Assembly: GCA_012932295.1 (NCBI GenBank)
Contig: JAAONU010000002.1
Span: 33,009,485-33,073,484, forward strand
Direction of reading: 5' to 3'
DNA: 64,000 bases
Origin: Cyclina sinensis
Lineage: Eukaryota > Mollusca > Bivalvia > Venerida > Veneridae
Shown: one piece after another, positions 11,369-23,524 of the stretch
Numbering within the stretch: position 1 is the stretch's first letter
How the letters are laid out: each line of letters starts with the position of its first letter
Position numbers and translations under genes: made by a program
The notes under the pieces: generated by a model
Told to the model about the DNA's origin: nothing
Database searches by the model: none
The model's input: the letters and a program-made list of their open reading frames with translations, nothing else

Positions 11369-11520
11369 CTGTAAAATTTTCTGACAGGTACCCTTACATC
11401 CAGGCGCAGTGGAACATAATTGTCGTCTGATTTTGTAAGCTGTATTTGACGGGTCCAGCAACCAACTACACTTTCCTGTTTTCCCGTCAGCAATCCAGAG
11501 ACAGTTGTTGACGCAAGTGT
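11369..11520 (-). CDS. Six-Cys gene exon 5: module 3 (variant cysteine layout)
   Basis: Acceptor tcatttacag, phase 1; 50 codons; donor GTAAAA, phase 0. It begins TCVNNCLWIADGKTGKCSWL and ends CKGTCQKILQ. Compared with the sister modules, the second Cys of the CC pair is replaced (CK) while an extra Cys appears in CVNNC, so the total stays at six. Confidence 0.83.
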
Positions 11521-11652
11521 CTGTAAATGAATAGAAAAACCTTTCTTGTCGATCTGATCAAGTTTTCGATTTTGATTTTTTTTTAATATTTTGAATGCTT
11601 TTTAAACTCAGAAAAAATTACGACATTTAAGTTTCAGGTGTTCTTAATGTTT

Positions 11653-11653
<1 letters not shown>

Positions 11654-11694
<41 letters not shown>
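11654..11694. repeat. (TAA)n microsatellite
   Basis: About thirteen perfect ATA/TAA triplets lie in the intron between linker exon 4 and module 3. Confidence 0.95.
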
Positions 11695-11794
11695 TCAATT
11701 ATTATTACTTTCATTTTTATTTACAAAAATAAAAATATCATTTTGAAGATGAGGCGATTCTACTACATGAGAAAGAAAAAAAAAAGACTATTAC

Positions 11795-11897
11795 CTTCAT
11801 ATTTTTCTGCTGTTTGAGGCCTTGTTGGGGTTGGATCCGATCCTAATACAGATATTGTTGTAGCCTGAGTTGGACTAGGAGTTGATGCAGAGACACT
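11795..11897 (-). CDS. Six-Cys gene exon 4: Ser/Thr/Pro-rich linker
   Basis: The acceptor cttactgtag opens phase 0. The exon encodes 34 residues starting SVSASTPSPTQATTISVLGS, rich in Ser, Thr and Pro and likely O-glycosylated. It ends phase 1 at GAA-G before GTAATA and joins module 3 through an Asp codon. Confidence 0.8.
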
Positions 11898-12041
11898 CTA
11901 CAGTAAGAAAAATGACGAAAGGAAAAAATGGCATCTTTATTTAGAGCCGAGGAAAATGTGTCATATTAACATAAAAATGTCTATTCATTTTAGTCTAGAT
12001 CCTTTTCTAAGCAGAATGTAAGCCTAAGAATAAAGAATGAA

Positions 12042-13310
12042 CTTCATACAGACTGTATATGATTACCGCTGTCAGTCGGCATGCCTTGAACTTTATGAAC
12101 TTTTACCGCTGTCAGTCGGCATGCCTTGAACTGAATGAACTTTTACCGCTGTCAGTCGGCATGCCTTGAACTTTATGAACTTTTACTGCTGTCAGTCGAC
12201 ATGCCTTGAAATTTATGAACTTTTACCGCTGTCAGTCGGCATGCCTTGAACTTTATGAACTTTTACTGCTGTCAATCGACATGCCTTGAAATTTATGAAC
12301 TTTTACCGCTGTCAGTCGGCATGTCTTGAACTTTATGAACTTTTACCGCTGTCAGTCGACATGCCTTGAAATTTATAAACTTTTACCACTGTCAGTCGGC
12401 ATGCCTTGAAATTTATCAACTTTTACCGCTGTCAGTCGGCATGCCTTGAAATTTATGAACTTTTACCGCTGTCAGTCGGCATGCCTTGAACTGTATGAAC
12501 TTTTACCGCTGTCGGTCGGCATGCCTTGAACTGTATGTATGATTACTGCTGTCAGTCGGCAAGCCTTGAACTGTATGAACTTTTACCGCTGTCAGTCGGC
12601 ATGCCTTGAAATTTATGAACTCCATATAGATTTTGTATGATTACTGCTGTCAGTCGGCAATCCTTGAACCTTGTTAACTTCATCTAGATTGTGTATGATT
12701 ACTGCTGTCAGTCGGCAAGCCTTGAACTTTATGAACTTTTACGACTGTCAGTCGGCAAGCCTTGAACTTTATGAACTTCATATAGATTGTGTATGATTAC
12801 TGCTGTCAGTCGGCAAGCCTTGAACTTTATGAACGTCATATAGATTGTGTACGATTACTGTTGTCAGTCGGCATGCCTTGAACTTTATGAATTTTTACCG
12901 CTGTCGGTCGCCAAGCCTTGAAATTTATGCACTTCACATAGATTGCGTATGATGACTGCTGTCAGTCGGCAAACCTAAAACTTTATGAACTTCATATAAA
13001 TTGTGTACGATTACCGCTGTCAGTCGGCAAGCCTTGAACTTTATGAACTTCATATAGATTGTGTATGATTACTGCTGTCAGTCGGCAAGCCTTGAATTGT
13101 ATGAACTGCATATAGATTGTGTAGGATTACCGCTGTTAGTCGCCATGCCTTAAACTTTATGAACTTTATAGACATTGTGTACGACTACTGCTGTCAGTCG
13201 GCATGCCTTGAACTTTATGAACTTTTACCGCTGTCAGCCGGCATGCCTTGAACTTTATGAACTTCATATAGATTGTGTACGATTACCGCTGTCAGTCGGC
13301 AAGTTTTGAA
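12042..13310. repeat. Minisatellite, about 27 units of 40 or 58 bp
   Basis: The unit is (A/C)CGCTGTCAGTCGGCATGCC followed by TTGAACTTTATGAACTTTT. A longer variant carries CATATAGATTGTGTATGATT. Short units dominate at 12060-12600 and long units after 12610. It lies in the intron between modules 2 and 3. In the gene sense each unit contains GGTAAAAGTT, a donor-like word. Confidence 0.93.
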
Positions 13311-13603
13311 CTTTGAGTTGATAAGTCGACAAAAGGTAAAGCCTAAACTTTTCTTCCGAAACGCTTATACAGTACCGATGATTTAAACTAAAGGTTTACA
13401 TACACTAAATCAGAAGTTAATTATTCATTCGACAATGTAAGGTATTAAGAGTTTAACATTTGTCGAATTTGAGTATTATATCAAAGTATATTGGGATTAC
13501 TTCTTGTACATTGTAATAAGTATCTTGAAACACTTGTCAAACAACCACACACATAGTTGACAGAAAGACACAGCTTGTTTAACAGAACAAGATATAATAG
13601 TAC

Positions 13604-13778
13604 CTCGGCAAGCACTTTCTGGCAAGATTCACAGCAGTCTGTCGTAGCCTGTTCGCAGACAAATCGTCGGTTCTTATAAATACCAACCATCCTATCTTCG
13701 GGGTGGTACTCTAACAGGTAGGAACAGCTGAAGTAACTCTCAGCCAAGTATATTCCATTGTAAGGCGCGTCTGTACAA
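13604..13778 (-). CDS. Six-Cys gene exon 3: module 2
   Basis: The acceptor ctttttctactag completes a Ser codon begun by exon 2 (phase 2). The exon has 58 codons with C-x16-C-x22-C-x6-CC-x2-C, containing VGIYKNRRFVC and TTDCCESCQKVLAE. The donor is GTACTA, phase 0. It is closely similar to module 1. Confidence 0.87.
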
Positions 13779-14359
13779 CTAGTAGAAAAAGAACAATTCG
13801 ATTAATTATATGTACATGAAACTGGTTTACTTTTTACAATGCTTCAAGTCACTTGCAACGAAAGTTTTCATAACTTACTGAAGTTTTTGCAAACATTAAT
13901 CAGTGCACCGAGTTTATCTCTAGTTCATTAGGACGCAGAGACGCTCAAGTTTCGCTCATTATTTAAAGTTCATTACACTGAATGGGCAGTATTATACTTG
14001 CTACAATTAGCTAACCTTCCAACAGTATCAGATATGTAATCAAGAATACAACGAACTGCAATAAATACAAAAGATTCTACCCACTATGAACGTTTTATAG
14101 CAAGGGTTTATCAATGCGTTTGTTCCGTTTGACTCGGCATTTGGCGCATTATTTTACGTTTCAACTTTCAGTACTAATAAGTAGAAAAGATTGTTCCAGT
14201 TTTATTTTGGGTTCACACTATCCGTTGTGTGAGAAAATATTGCAGTTAAAACCACAGTTTTTATCCCCTTGTTGGCAAAACTTGCACATCTTTTTGCATT
14301 CTTCACTGTTTTGTGCGACACGATGCATGACATTCATATTGATACAGATGTTTCTCCTT

Positions 14360-15480
14360 ATATAGCCCAATAGTTAAGATACAGACATATTCTATTACTA
14401 AAGATTCAGACATAAACCAAATTAACAGATACAGGCATAATCAATTATTAAAGACACAAAATTACTCAGTTAGTACAAATTCAGACAAATACCGACAAAT
14501 ACCTTGAAAACAGACACAGACATAATTATGTAGTAAAAATACAGACATATACAGACATATTCCAATAAAAAAGCTTCAGACATACTCCATAAGAACAAAC
14601 ACAGACATACTCTATTTGAACAAATACAGACGTACTCTATAATAACAAATGCAGACATACTCTATTAAACAAATGTAGACATACTCCATCAGTACAGATA
14701 CAGACATATTCTATTAGTACAGATATAGACATACTCTATTAGAACAAATGCAGAAATACTCTATTAAAACTAGAAATGGGTTTTTGATTGAACAAAAACA
14801 TATGTCTCCCCCCAGCCAGTTGCTGCAGGCAGTATTGAGTCAGACGATTGTAAAATTTGACATTTAACCTCCAAGTGTGACCTTGACCTTGAGACACCAC
14901 ACCCGCAAAGTAGGTTCTGCACGTCGCCTTGATGAGGTGAACATCTTACCCAAGTTTCATAAAAATCCTTTAAGGGCTTTGGAAGATACAGAGATGACAC
15001 GATTTTGTGACGGACAGACGGACGGACAGACAGACGGACGGACAGATGGACAGACAGACAACCGGGGGAAAAACAATATGTCCCCCCCCCATTTTTGGGG
15101 GGAGACATAACAAATGCAGACATACTCCATCAGTACGATACTGACATAAATTGGGTTACAGTACTCTATTAGTACAGATATAGACATACTCTATTAGTAC
15201 AGATATAGACATACTCTATTAGTACAGATGTAGACATACTCTATTAGGTTAGTACACATACATATAAACTCCATAAGAACAGATAAAGACATACTCTATA
15301 AGTATAGATACAGACATATTTCATAAGTACATATATATAAATACTTCCTAAAAGCAGGTACAGACATCCAGCAAAAGTACAGATAATAACATACTTTATT
15401 ATAGTACAGATACAGACAAACTCCAAAAGAAAAGACACAGACATACTCTACTAGTACAGACACAGACATACTCTCTAAAA
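14360..15480. repeat. Degenerate array of about 20-25 bp (TACAGACATACTCTATTAG)
   Basis: Loosely periodic copies of AGTACAGATACAGACATACT lie in the intron between modules 1 and 2, interrupted by the MITE-like element 14802-15108. Minus-strand ORFs across it are low-complexity translations. Confidence 0.85.
14802..15108. mobile_element. MITE-like element with ATGTCTCCCCCC termini
   Basis: The ends ATGTCTCCCCCC and GGGGGGAGACAT are perfect 12-bp inverted repeats. The interior holds TGACCTTGACCTTGAG and the run GACGGACAGACGGACG. It interrupts the 14360-15480 array. No coding capacity. Confidence 0.75.
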
Positions 15481-16034
15481 GCCACCTAGCGAAACGTTAC
15501 TTAACGTTCGGCAAAATCACCGAAACAAAAAGGGCTTAGGAAAAGAACTGAGAAGATTTAAGGGGATCGGGTTCTTCTGTACGTAAAGTCCCTTTTGTTA
15601 CCAAACATGTGTACTTTCTCATTCCCATACCCAAACAACACAAAGCCAAATACAGCACGATTAAAACACAGTTTTTTCTTAATTGTTATTTAACAGTTAG
15701 TGAATTTGACATATAAGAGTATCAATTTGAAATTTATCATTATAGAAACGACCTTTCAAGTAAAAAAAGTGCACTTGGCATTATGTTAAATAAAGTAACA
15801 GTTGCTTAAAACCCGTAATTCTGTCTCTAACTAAAGAAATACGTCTTAATACGTTTCTTTAAGATGCATAAGTTCGATAGAGACACTTCGACTGTTTCAC
15901 ATGCTTATAGTTAAGAACTGTTATGCAGGGAATTTGTTAGAGGTGTCAATAGAAATGTTAATTGTGGTGTAGGGGATTGAACTGTAAAACCAACCATACA
16001 CACGTCTCTCTAATTTATATAGAAACAGAATTAC

Positions 16035-16215
16035 CTTAATATCTTAGAACACGTTGCGCAACAGTCGGTGTGTGGCATTTCACAATAACTTCGTCTGTTG
16101 TCGTAAATTCCTATGTACCTGTCCTCCTCATAGTAAGATTGTAGGTACTTACAATCATATCTCGTTCCGAGAATCTCAATACCAGTTCCGTCAGGTTGAC
16201 CTTGACTACAAACAT
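16035..16215 (-). CDS. Six-Cys gene exon 2: module 1
   Basis: Acceptor ctttatttcag, phase 1 in; donor GTAATT, phase 2 out. It encodes VCSQGQPDG.. with C-x18-C-x22-C-x6-CC-x2-C, including YIGIYDNRRSYC and TDCCATCSKIL. It follows the signal peptide directly, so this module is the N-terminus of the mature protein. Confidence 0.87.
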
Positions 16216-16839
16216 CTGAAATAAAGGTAAAGAAAAAACACACCTATAATTAACAAGTAAGAAATGATATAAAATCATAATATAGATAGGATCAAACACG
16301 AGTTTTCATTTCATATAAACTTCTATTCAACGTGTTCAGGAAATGAAAATTATTTTTATCACATGACCAAAACAACCATAAATGGGTTTTACCATAGCTA
16401 TATTTATTTGAACTTTACTGAAAAATGCTGTTACCAAAATAATTACAAATAATGTCATTATATGTCGAAAAATACTGAACACATTTCTTTGCAATAGGAC
16501 ATCTATATGATGAAAAGTTTTAAAAGTGACAATAAATAAAAATAATTTGATGCAAGAAGTAAATGCGTAATGTTTTGTTAGTCGTTGTATCACACTTGGG
16601 CAATATGAAAATATGTAATGGTTATATTGCATTGCAAACAAGATTTGTCATGTGATAAAATATCTATTCAGGAAAAGAAATGTTGCTGACTACACGTCAA
16701 GAAATAAGGTGATTATATACATCACTACATCAGTCTAGAGTAGTTTATCTTACCGCACCAAGACTCTTTTGATCTAAGTTCAGAGCATCTTTTTCAATAA
16801 AAATATCGACAATAACGTAAAGAAAACTATATTTGGTAT

Positions 16840-17230
16840 TCACATAGAACGCTACATTGACTTCTACCATAGAAAACTATACGGACTACTTCCACTGAAA
16901 ACTACATTGACTACTACCACAGAAAACTACATTGACTACTACCACAGAAAACTACATTGACTACTACAACAGAAAAACTACATTGACTACTACCACAGAA
17001 AACTACATTGACTGCTACCACAGAAAACTACATTGACTGCTACCACAAAACTATATTGACTGCTATCACAGAAAACTACATTGACTACTACCACAGAAAA
17101 CTACATTGACTACTAACACAGAAAACTATATTTACTACTAACACAGAAAACTACATTGACTACCACCACAGAAAACTACATTGACTACTACCACAGAAAA
17201 CTACATTGACTGCTACCACAGAAAACTACG
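16840..17230. repeat. Minisatellite of 25 bp (CCACAGAAAACTACATTGAC)
   Basis: About fifteen copies of CCACAGAAAACTACATTGAC plus TACTA, with point variants (TGCTA, AACAC). It lies in the first intron of the six-Cys gene. Confidence 0.93.
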
Positions 17231-17590
17231 GTACACATCATTACTTTGGCTGTGCATATTTTAAATAAAGGTAAAGAATATAACCTTTAATCACAATTCA
17301 GGACATGCTTCAGAACTTTATCTTGACACCGCAGTTATAATAATGGTACAAAACATTACCCCAGCTGCACACATCTAGGATTAAAGTAAAGAATTATAAT
17401 CTTGAGTACACACATCTATAATCAAAATTAAAACAATTTACCTTGACTACACAATGTAATAATTAAAGTAAAGAACATAAACTTAAATTTATTTCCCTTA
17501 ATTACAGATGTGTGTAGTGAAGATGCTATTCTTTAACATAAATAAATGTCATAAACTTGATGCATTTTTGCGTTTCAACTTAGAACCTCC

Positions 17591-18274
17591 AAAACACAAA
17601 TACGCTGCTAACATGCTTGGCAATTTTATCAAAACACAAATACGCTGCTTACATGCTTGGCAATTTTATCAAAACACAAATACGCTGCTAACATGCTTGG
17701 CAATTTTATCAAAACACAAATACGCTGCTAACATGCTTGGCAATTTTATCAAAACACAAATACGCTGCTAACATGCTTGGCAATTTTATCAAAACACAAA
17801 TACGCTGCTAACATGCTTGGCAATTTTATCAAAACACAAATACGCTGCTTACATGCTTGGCAATTTTATCAAAACACAAATACGCTGCTAACATGCTTGG
17901 CAATTTTATCAAAACACAAATACGCTGCTTACATGCTTGGCAATTTTATCAAAACACAAATACGCTGCTAACATGCTTGGCAATTTTATCAAAACACAAA
18001 TACGCTGCTAACATGCTTGGCAATTTTATCAAAACACAAATACGCTGCTTACATGCTTGGCAATTTTATCAAAACACAAATACGCTGCTTACATGCTTGG
18101 CAATTTTATCAAAACACAAATACGCTGCTTACATGCTTGGCAATTTTATCAAAACACAAATACGCTGCTTACATGCTTGGCAATTTTATCAAAACACAAA
18201 TACGCTGCTAAAATGCTTGGCAATTTTATCAAAACACAAATACGCTGCTTACATGCTTGGCAATTTTATCAAAA
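17591..18274. repeat. Minisatellite of 40 bp, about 17 near-perfect units
   Basis: The unit is AAAACACAAATACGCTGCTAACATGCTTGGCAATTTTATC. Units differ almost only at TAACATG versus TTACATG. Because 40 is not a multiple of three and the unit lacks stops in all three plus frames, long overlapping ORFs appear that are not genes. Confidence 0.97.
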
Positions 18275-18451
18275 ATTCGTTTCTACTTGTGTCCTTCCCT
18301 TTTCTTCAATTATTATGTTTGTGTGAAACAGAAATATTTAAGGAAAGTTTTATGCTCTTTTACGCCTACATTTTCTGTTCATTTTTAAGTCAAAAGACAG
18401 TTCTATTACTACTGATACTTTAATCATTCAAAAGAAACGGGTGATTGATTT

Positions 18452-18500
18452 TGCGACCCCTAGGTTACCAGTCCAGCGCGTTACCACTGGACCACTGATT
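18452..18500 (-). repeat. tRNA-like relic (SINE head)
   Basis: The minus strand reads GTGGTCCAGTGGTAACGCGC..., matching the head of the SINE at 63590. Only the 5' tRNA-like part survives, with no acceptor stem pairing. Confidence 0.5.
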
Positions 18501-19836
18501 TGCTCCCATGAAATTTCTGTTCAAACAATTTTATACGTACATACCTAGGTCAATATCAATAAAATTATGTTATGTTTACAGATTTTTCCTAATGTCTCGA
18601 AAATTGGGTTACTTGAAAGCTATAAAGTATTTATTAAACGATAAAATTTCAAACTGCAAACACAATTGGATATACATAGAATGCTCCTAAGTTTCCTGGG
18701 CCTTATCTCTTTAAGGTAATCTATGTATAATAAAAATGGCACAATGGCTGTATAAAATTTTCACTGCTCCATAAATACAGGATATAATGTTTAACTGGAT
18801 GGTACTTTTCATCACGGTTTAACTTAATTGCACTTGTTATTGAAATGGCGTGCAGACAAACACAACCAGAACAAGCCAGATCAGAATCTGTCTAAACTAT
18901 AATTTTTGTGTACCAAAAACGTAATGTGATTGTTAACTGGCAAAACATATTGCGAGCAAAAGTGAGAGAAGTAGAGAGATAAAAATAAACTATAAGAAAA
19001 ACTGACATTCGAGTATTAATTTTTTATTATTTTGTTATATAACAGACGGTTTATAATTTAATTTTCAAATATTTTTTTTTCTTCATACCTTTTTCATATT
19101 ATGCGTATTTTGACAAGGCTGTACAAACTATCTTCATCAGGGTTTCGAGACACTGACGCATAGGACTTCTCTTTTTCAGGAATAAAAAAAAAGAGCATAG
19201 TACCTGTGCTTTATAAAGTTTATACCAAATTTATCTTAGTTCGATTGTGAAGGAAGCTTTTAGCTTATAGACACACTCTCGAATCCGTTCCTGGAACCAA
19301 CCAATACTATGCAATAAGTGTAAAGTTTCTTGCTTAAGGACACAACGGCATGCTCTTGACAGGGTCTGAACTTTTGACTACTAAGTAGTCCGACGCATCA
19401 ATACTGTTCCTCAGCTTAATTCAACGTATAAATGTTTGGCGAAATTGTGTATGTTTTTTAACTGTATGACAATCAAGATTCAAACTTTTGAGTTGTTGGC
19501 AATTGACAATAATATTTACTTTACGTTACAGTCAGACTTTAGTTAAAACCATTCTATATCTGGTAATATTTACACATTGAAGATATTTTTCTAAAATAAA
19601 ACCATGTTTAAATATGTTGTAATAAGCATGTCAACTTGAATTACTTTATTCCCGTACAAAGTCTGTTTAAATATGTCGAATATACTTTGTTTCTTAAGTT
19701 GTAGACTCCCTTTTTGCTGTATGTTCTTAATTCCACAAATATATGACACTCCTGAGTGTGGTAAGCTCAATTTTATCCCCCGTATGTCAAATTATCTACA
19801 TATTGTTTGAATACTAGACATGCTCACGGGCAGAAT

Positions 19837-20847
19837 GTCGAGCCCGCTCGTCTTAATTCAAACCTGAACCTACAAGCTTCAGATCAAGGAGAAAGATGTA
19901 TACATAGGTGAGATGTTCGCAACTCATCCTCTTTATACCCAAGGCAAAATCTTGACAATGCATTGACATTGTAGAAGTTACGCTCCGGACACGGGTTTTG
20001 AGCCGATCCTCCAAGTGTGACCTTGACTTTTGAGTGGCCGACCTGGCTTTTGCGTGTGACACATCAGCCCATCATGGTGAACATTTGTATCAAACTATTT
20101 TGTAATCCTTCAAAGAATGAGCAAGATATAGACCGGACAAATCTAGACGGACACACGGACTGACAGACACACATACACCAAACCGCCAAAAGTGAAAAGC
20201 AGCGACTAAGTCGACCTCACCACAAGCGGGCTCAACAACTTCAAAATGCTCTGACCACTAAGCATAATACTTCAAAGCATAAGCAAGATACAGCGCAAAC
20301 AAACAAATTTTAATATTTTTATTTGACCTTTGACCTCTTGTGACCTTGACCTTGAACTTCATTTTGCGTGAGACTACTCAGTTCAACATGGAAAACATTT
20401 GTGCTAAGTTATATTAAAATCCATCAATGTATATAAAAGTTATACTCGCAAATGAATGTTTTATTTTGTTATTTGACATTTGACGCCTATGTGTGACCTT
20501 GACCTTTGCCACAGACACCTGAATTTTTCGCGCGACACTCCGCCTCACTATGGAAAATATTTGTCCCGAGTTATATTAAAATCCCTCCATGCATGTAGAA
20601 GTTACGCTCCGGACACGGGTTTTGCGCTGACCCCCAAGTGTGACCTTGATATTTGAGCGGCTGACCTAGGTTTGTGTGCGACACACCACCCCATCATGGT
20701 GAACATTTGTACCAAATTATTTTGAAATCCTTCAAAGAATGAGCAAGATATAGACAGGACAAATCCGGACGACCGCACGGACGCACATACACCGAACTAT
20801 ACGCCAAAAGTGGCGACTAAGTCGAGCTCACCGCAAGCGGGCTCGAC
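19837..20847. mobile_element. MITE-like element with GTCGAGCCCGCT termini
   Basis: The ends GTCGAGCCCGCT and AGCGGGCTCGAC are perfect 12-bp inverted repeats. A second internal end (AGCGGGCTCAACA, 20226) indicates nesting or internal duplication. The interior repeats TGTGACCTTGAC boxes at about 20016, 20338, 20495 and 20639. It abuts a LINE relic on the right. Confidence 0.65.
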
Positions 20848-20859
20848 AAATATATTAAT

Positions 20860-22110
20860 TAACGATCTGTCACTGCAGGGAACTATCTTAGTCCAATATT
20901 TCAGAAGAATTCATTTACGTCGCACTGTCATAGGAAATCGTCCAAATTCTCCATTTAGACCATATTCAAGAGTTGTAGATTTTCTTACACATAAAAGTTT
21001 TCTTAGGAATTTACAGTGTATAAGCTTTATATTTTCACTGTCATGGTAACCCCAAATTTCAGCACCACAATTAAGTATAAACCCCACTAAACTATCAAAT
21101 AATTTACCGTGTGCTCTTAGTTCCAGTTAGTTAAAAATAGTGCAAAGATTATGAAGGGAAGTGAGAGCTCTGCTGTGTGTTTTTATGTCCTGATCCAATT
21201 TCCCGTTTTTAGTTTTTATCAAGTTTTATCCCAAATACTAGTATGAGTTTACTACATCTAATTTAGAATTATTATATAAAAACTCGTATGATGATTTGTG
21301 TTCCTTTCCAAAATAATCATTATTTTAGTCTTAACCTTTAGCACCCATCTGTTGCAATAGCATTACAAGTCAATAAGAACAGATTGTAACGTTTGTGGTG
21401 TGAGAGTAAATAGAACTGTATCAGCTGCGAACATTAAATTATAAAAGTTTTCATCATTAGCTGTAAATAACCAATCAATCTTGTCGTTCATGTTTGGTAA
21501 AAATCATTTACGAAAGGTAGAAATAGCAGGCTAGAACTTGGACATCTTTGTTTACTCCAATATTTGAGTCAAACAAGGGCGATAACTCGGAATCATACCG
21601 AACACATGCTTTTACGACACTGTACACATTTTTATCGCTTGGATAAGATTTGATCTGACTTTTTTATTAAATTATTTTTGGAATAGGTAAGATCTCTCTA
21701 ATTTATCAAAACACTTTTCGTTACCTATAAAGGCACATTTTTGTTTCTTTGACTAAGTGTCTTAGCAATAATAGAATTCAAACCAATATATGCAGCCACT
21801 AGTTGACTTTTCTTCCTGAAAACCATAGTGGTTTTCATTAACCTTTTCCTGTTGAACTGATTTGTTTTCAATTTATTTGATAGTATTTGGGATGTTTATA
21901 AGTTAATTCCCCTATGCCCCACGAACCTGGATAGGTACCTTCGCGAAGTATTTTGTTGAACAATGCTAACAAATATTGCAAAGTAACTTCAAAAGAGTGC
22001 TTGTAGATTTCCACAAAAATAGCATCAACACCGCTGCTTTTATTATTATTTTGAGAGTACACGGCTCATTGCAGTTCTGCAAAGGTTATGTCCCTATCAA
22101 GCTCTTCGTC
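20860..22110 (-). pseudogene. Decayed antisense non-LTR retrotransposon
   Basis: On the minus strand, 22062-21868 reads NNNKSSGVDAIFVEIYKHSF and FNKILREGTYPGSWG, reverse transcriptase N-terminal blocks. Nearer the 3' end (about 21000-20870), LEYGLNGEFGRFPMTVRRK is the C-terminal region after the polymerase. It is riddled with stops. It resembles the intact-looking LINE at 36177. Confidence 0.75.
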
Positions 22111-23524
22111 GCATTGTTATTAAATGCATCAGTATTACTTCCACAAAACCCACTTAGCTAATACTTTTTCACGAAAACCGCTTGCCTAACCTTCTTGAAA
22201 ACTTTTCATAGCATTTATTTAATTGGTCAATTTAAATCATAAAATCGTAAAAACTTGTTATCTTACCATTTAAATACCTAAGCATATATTAAAAAAATAA
22301 TATAAATTTAACGACAACATATTTTCATGAAAGCTAGATGATTATCACAAAACATACAGTTAACCAAAAACTTTTTTGTGATAATTGATAAGTTAAGCGT
22401 TGGCATAAATATGGCACCACACCGGTCGACTTTAATTCGAAATAGAGACCGAGTCATATTTGAAATAATTGAAATGTAAACTTAGATTGTCGATATAAAT
22501 GCCTCACAAACACCACCTGCACCTCAACAACCAATAAAAAATTAAGTGTCTATAAAATAGCTATATCTAACTTATTTACAAAATGCTTCAATTAGAAAGA
22601 TACATCTATCAGTTAATTGCTACCACATGGTGGCTTAACTTTTTGAAGAAATGAGGTCGATGCTTTGGGGCCTGTCTGAAAAATATCTATGAAAAATTAC
22701 TCTTATAAAATAGTTTAATCGTTTTGGCGTTTATTGTGAAAACAGTGTATTAAGTAAATGGGTTCGTAGCAACGAATACAGCTTTTAAACGAGCTGTTTT
22801 AGAAAGTAGCTTTATACCATGGAACAGTGCTATCCAGATGTGTGTCTGAAAGTCTGAAAGTGTTAAGCAGAAGTTGGAAATGGCCGAGGCCATGCAGATG
22901 CAGACTTTGAAACGACCTCTGAATTCCAATGTCTTGATACTTGTGCAAGTATCACAAAGTCTCGCGGCAGATAAATAAGATCTCGCAAAGTACCTTTTGC
23001 ATTATATCTCAGACATATCCTTCACCATTGAAGCCCGATAAAAAACAATACATCCTGCAATAGAGCATGCATTTATTTTTCTGCAAAATGATACCTTACT
23101 TATCAAAATCGGTCCAGAAACGAAAAACAGTTTTACGTAAAGAAGAAATGCACCTGTATGATAAGAAAAGTTTGAAGCATGTCAGTAATTCTGTAGTAAG
23201 GTATAATAGGCACTTCTTCTCCATTGCCTATCAGCTGGCTTTTATGGCAAGGGTACCTGAGTTCATATACAGCTCAGGTCAAGTGGGTTCATCCGAATTA
23301 CATATACAAGTTGGCTAACATATAATCAGATCTCTACAACTTATTCTAGTATAAAGTTTTTCTTTTTACGCAGAAATGATCATTTTGTGAAACGGTAATG
23401 ATTTCCAACAAAGACCTTACTAATTACTTAGCATTTTGGAGAAATGTTGGTTTGTCGTGTGATAAAAGCAATTTCTATAATCTTAGGTGAAATTCACGTG
23501 AATAAATGTGGAGGATCATGGTTA

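Noticed and set aside
14770..15187. Minus-strand ORFs with LSVRLSVRPSVR
   Set aside because: Translation of the GACGGACAGACGG run inside a MITE-like element, not a gene.
12042..18274. CRISPR-like regular arrays
   Set aside because: The units are contiguous tandem repeats without unique spacers, in introns of an animal gene.
17508..18423. Long plus-strand ORFs (up to 188 aa) of repeated LGNFIKTQIRC text
   Set aside because: They are translations of a 40-bp minisatellite open in all frames, without splice context or homology.
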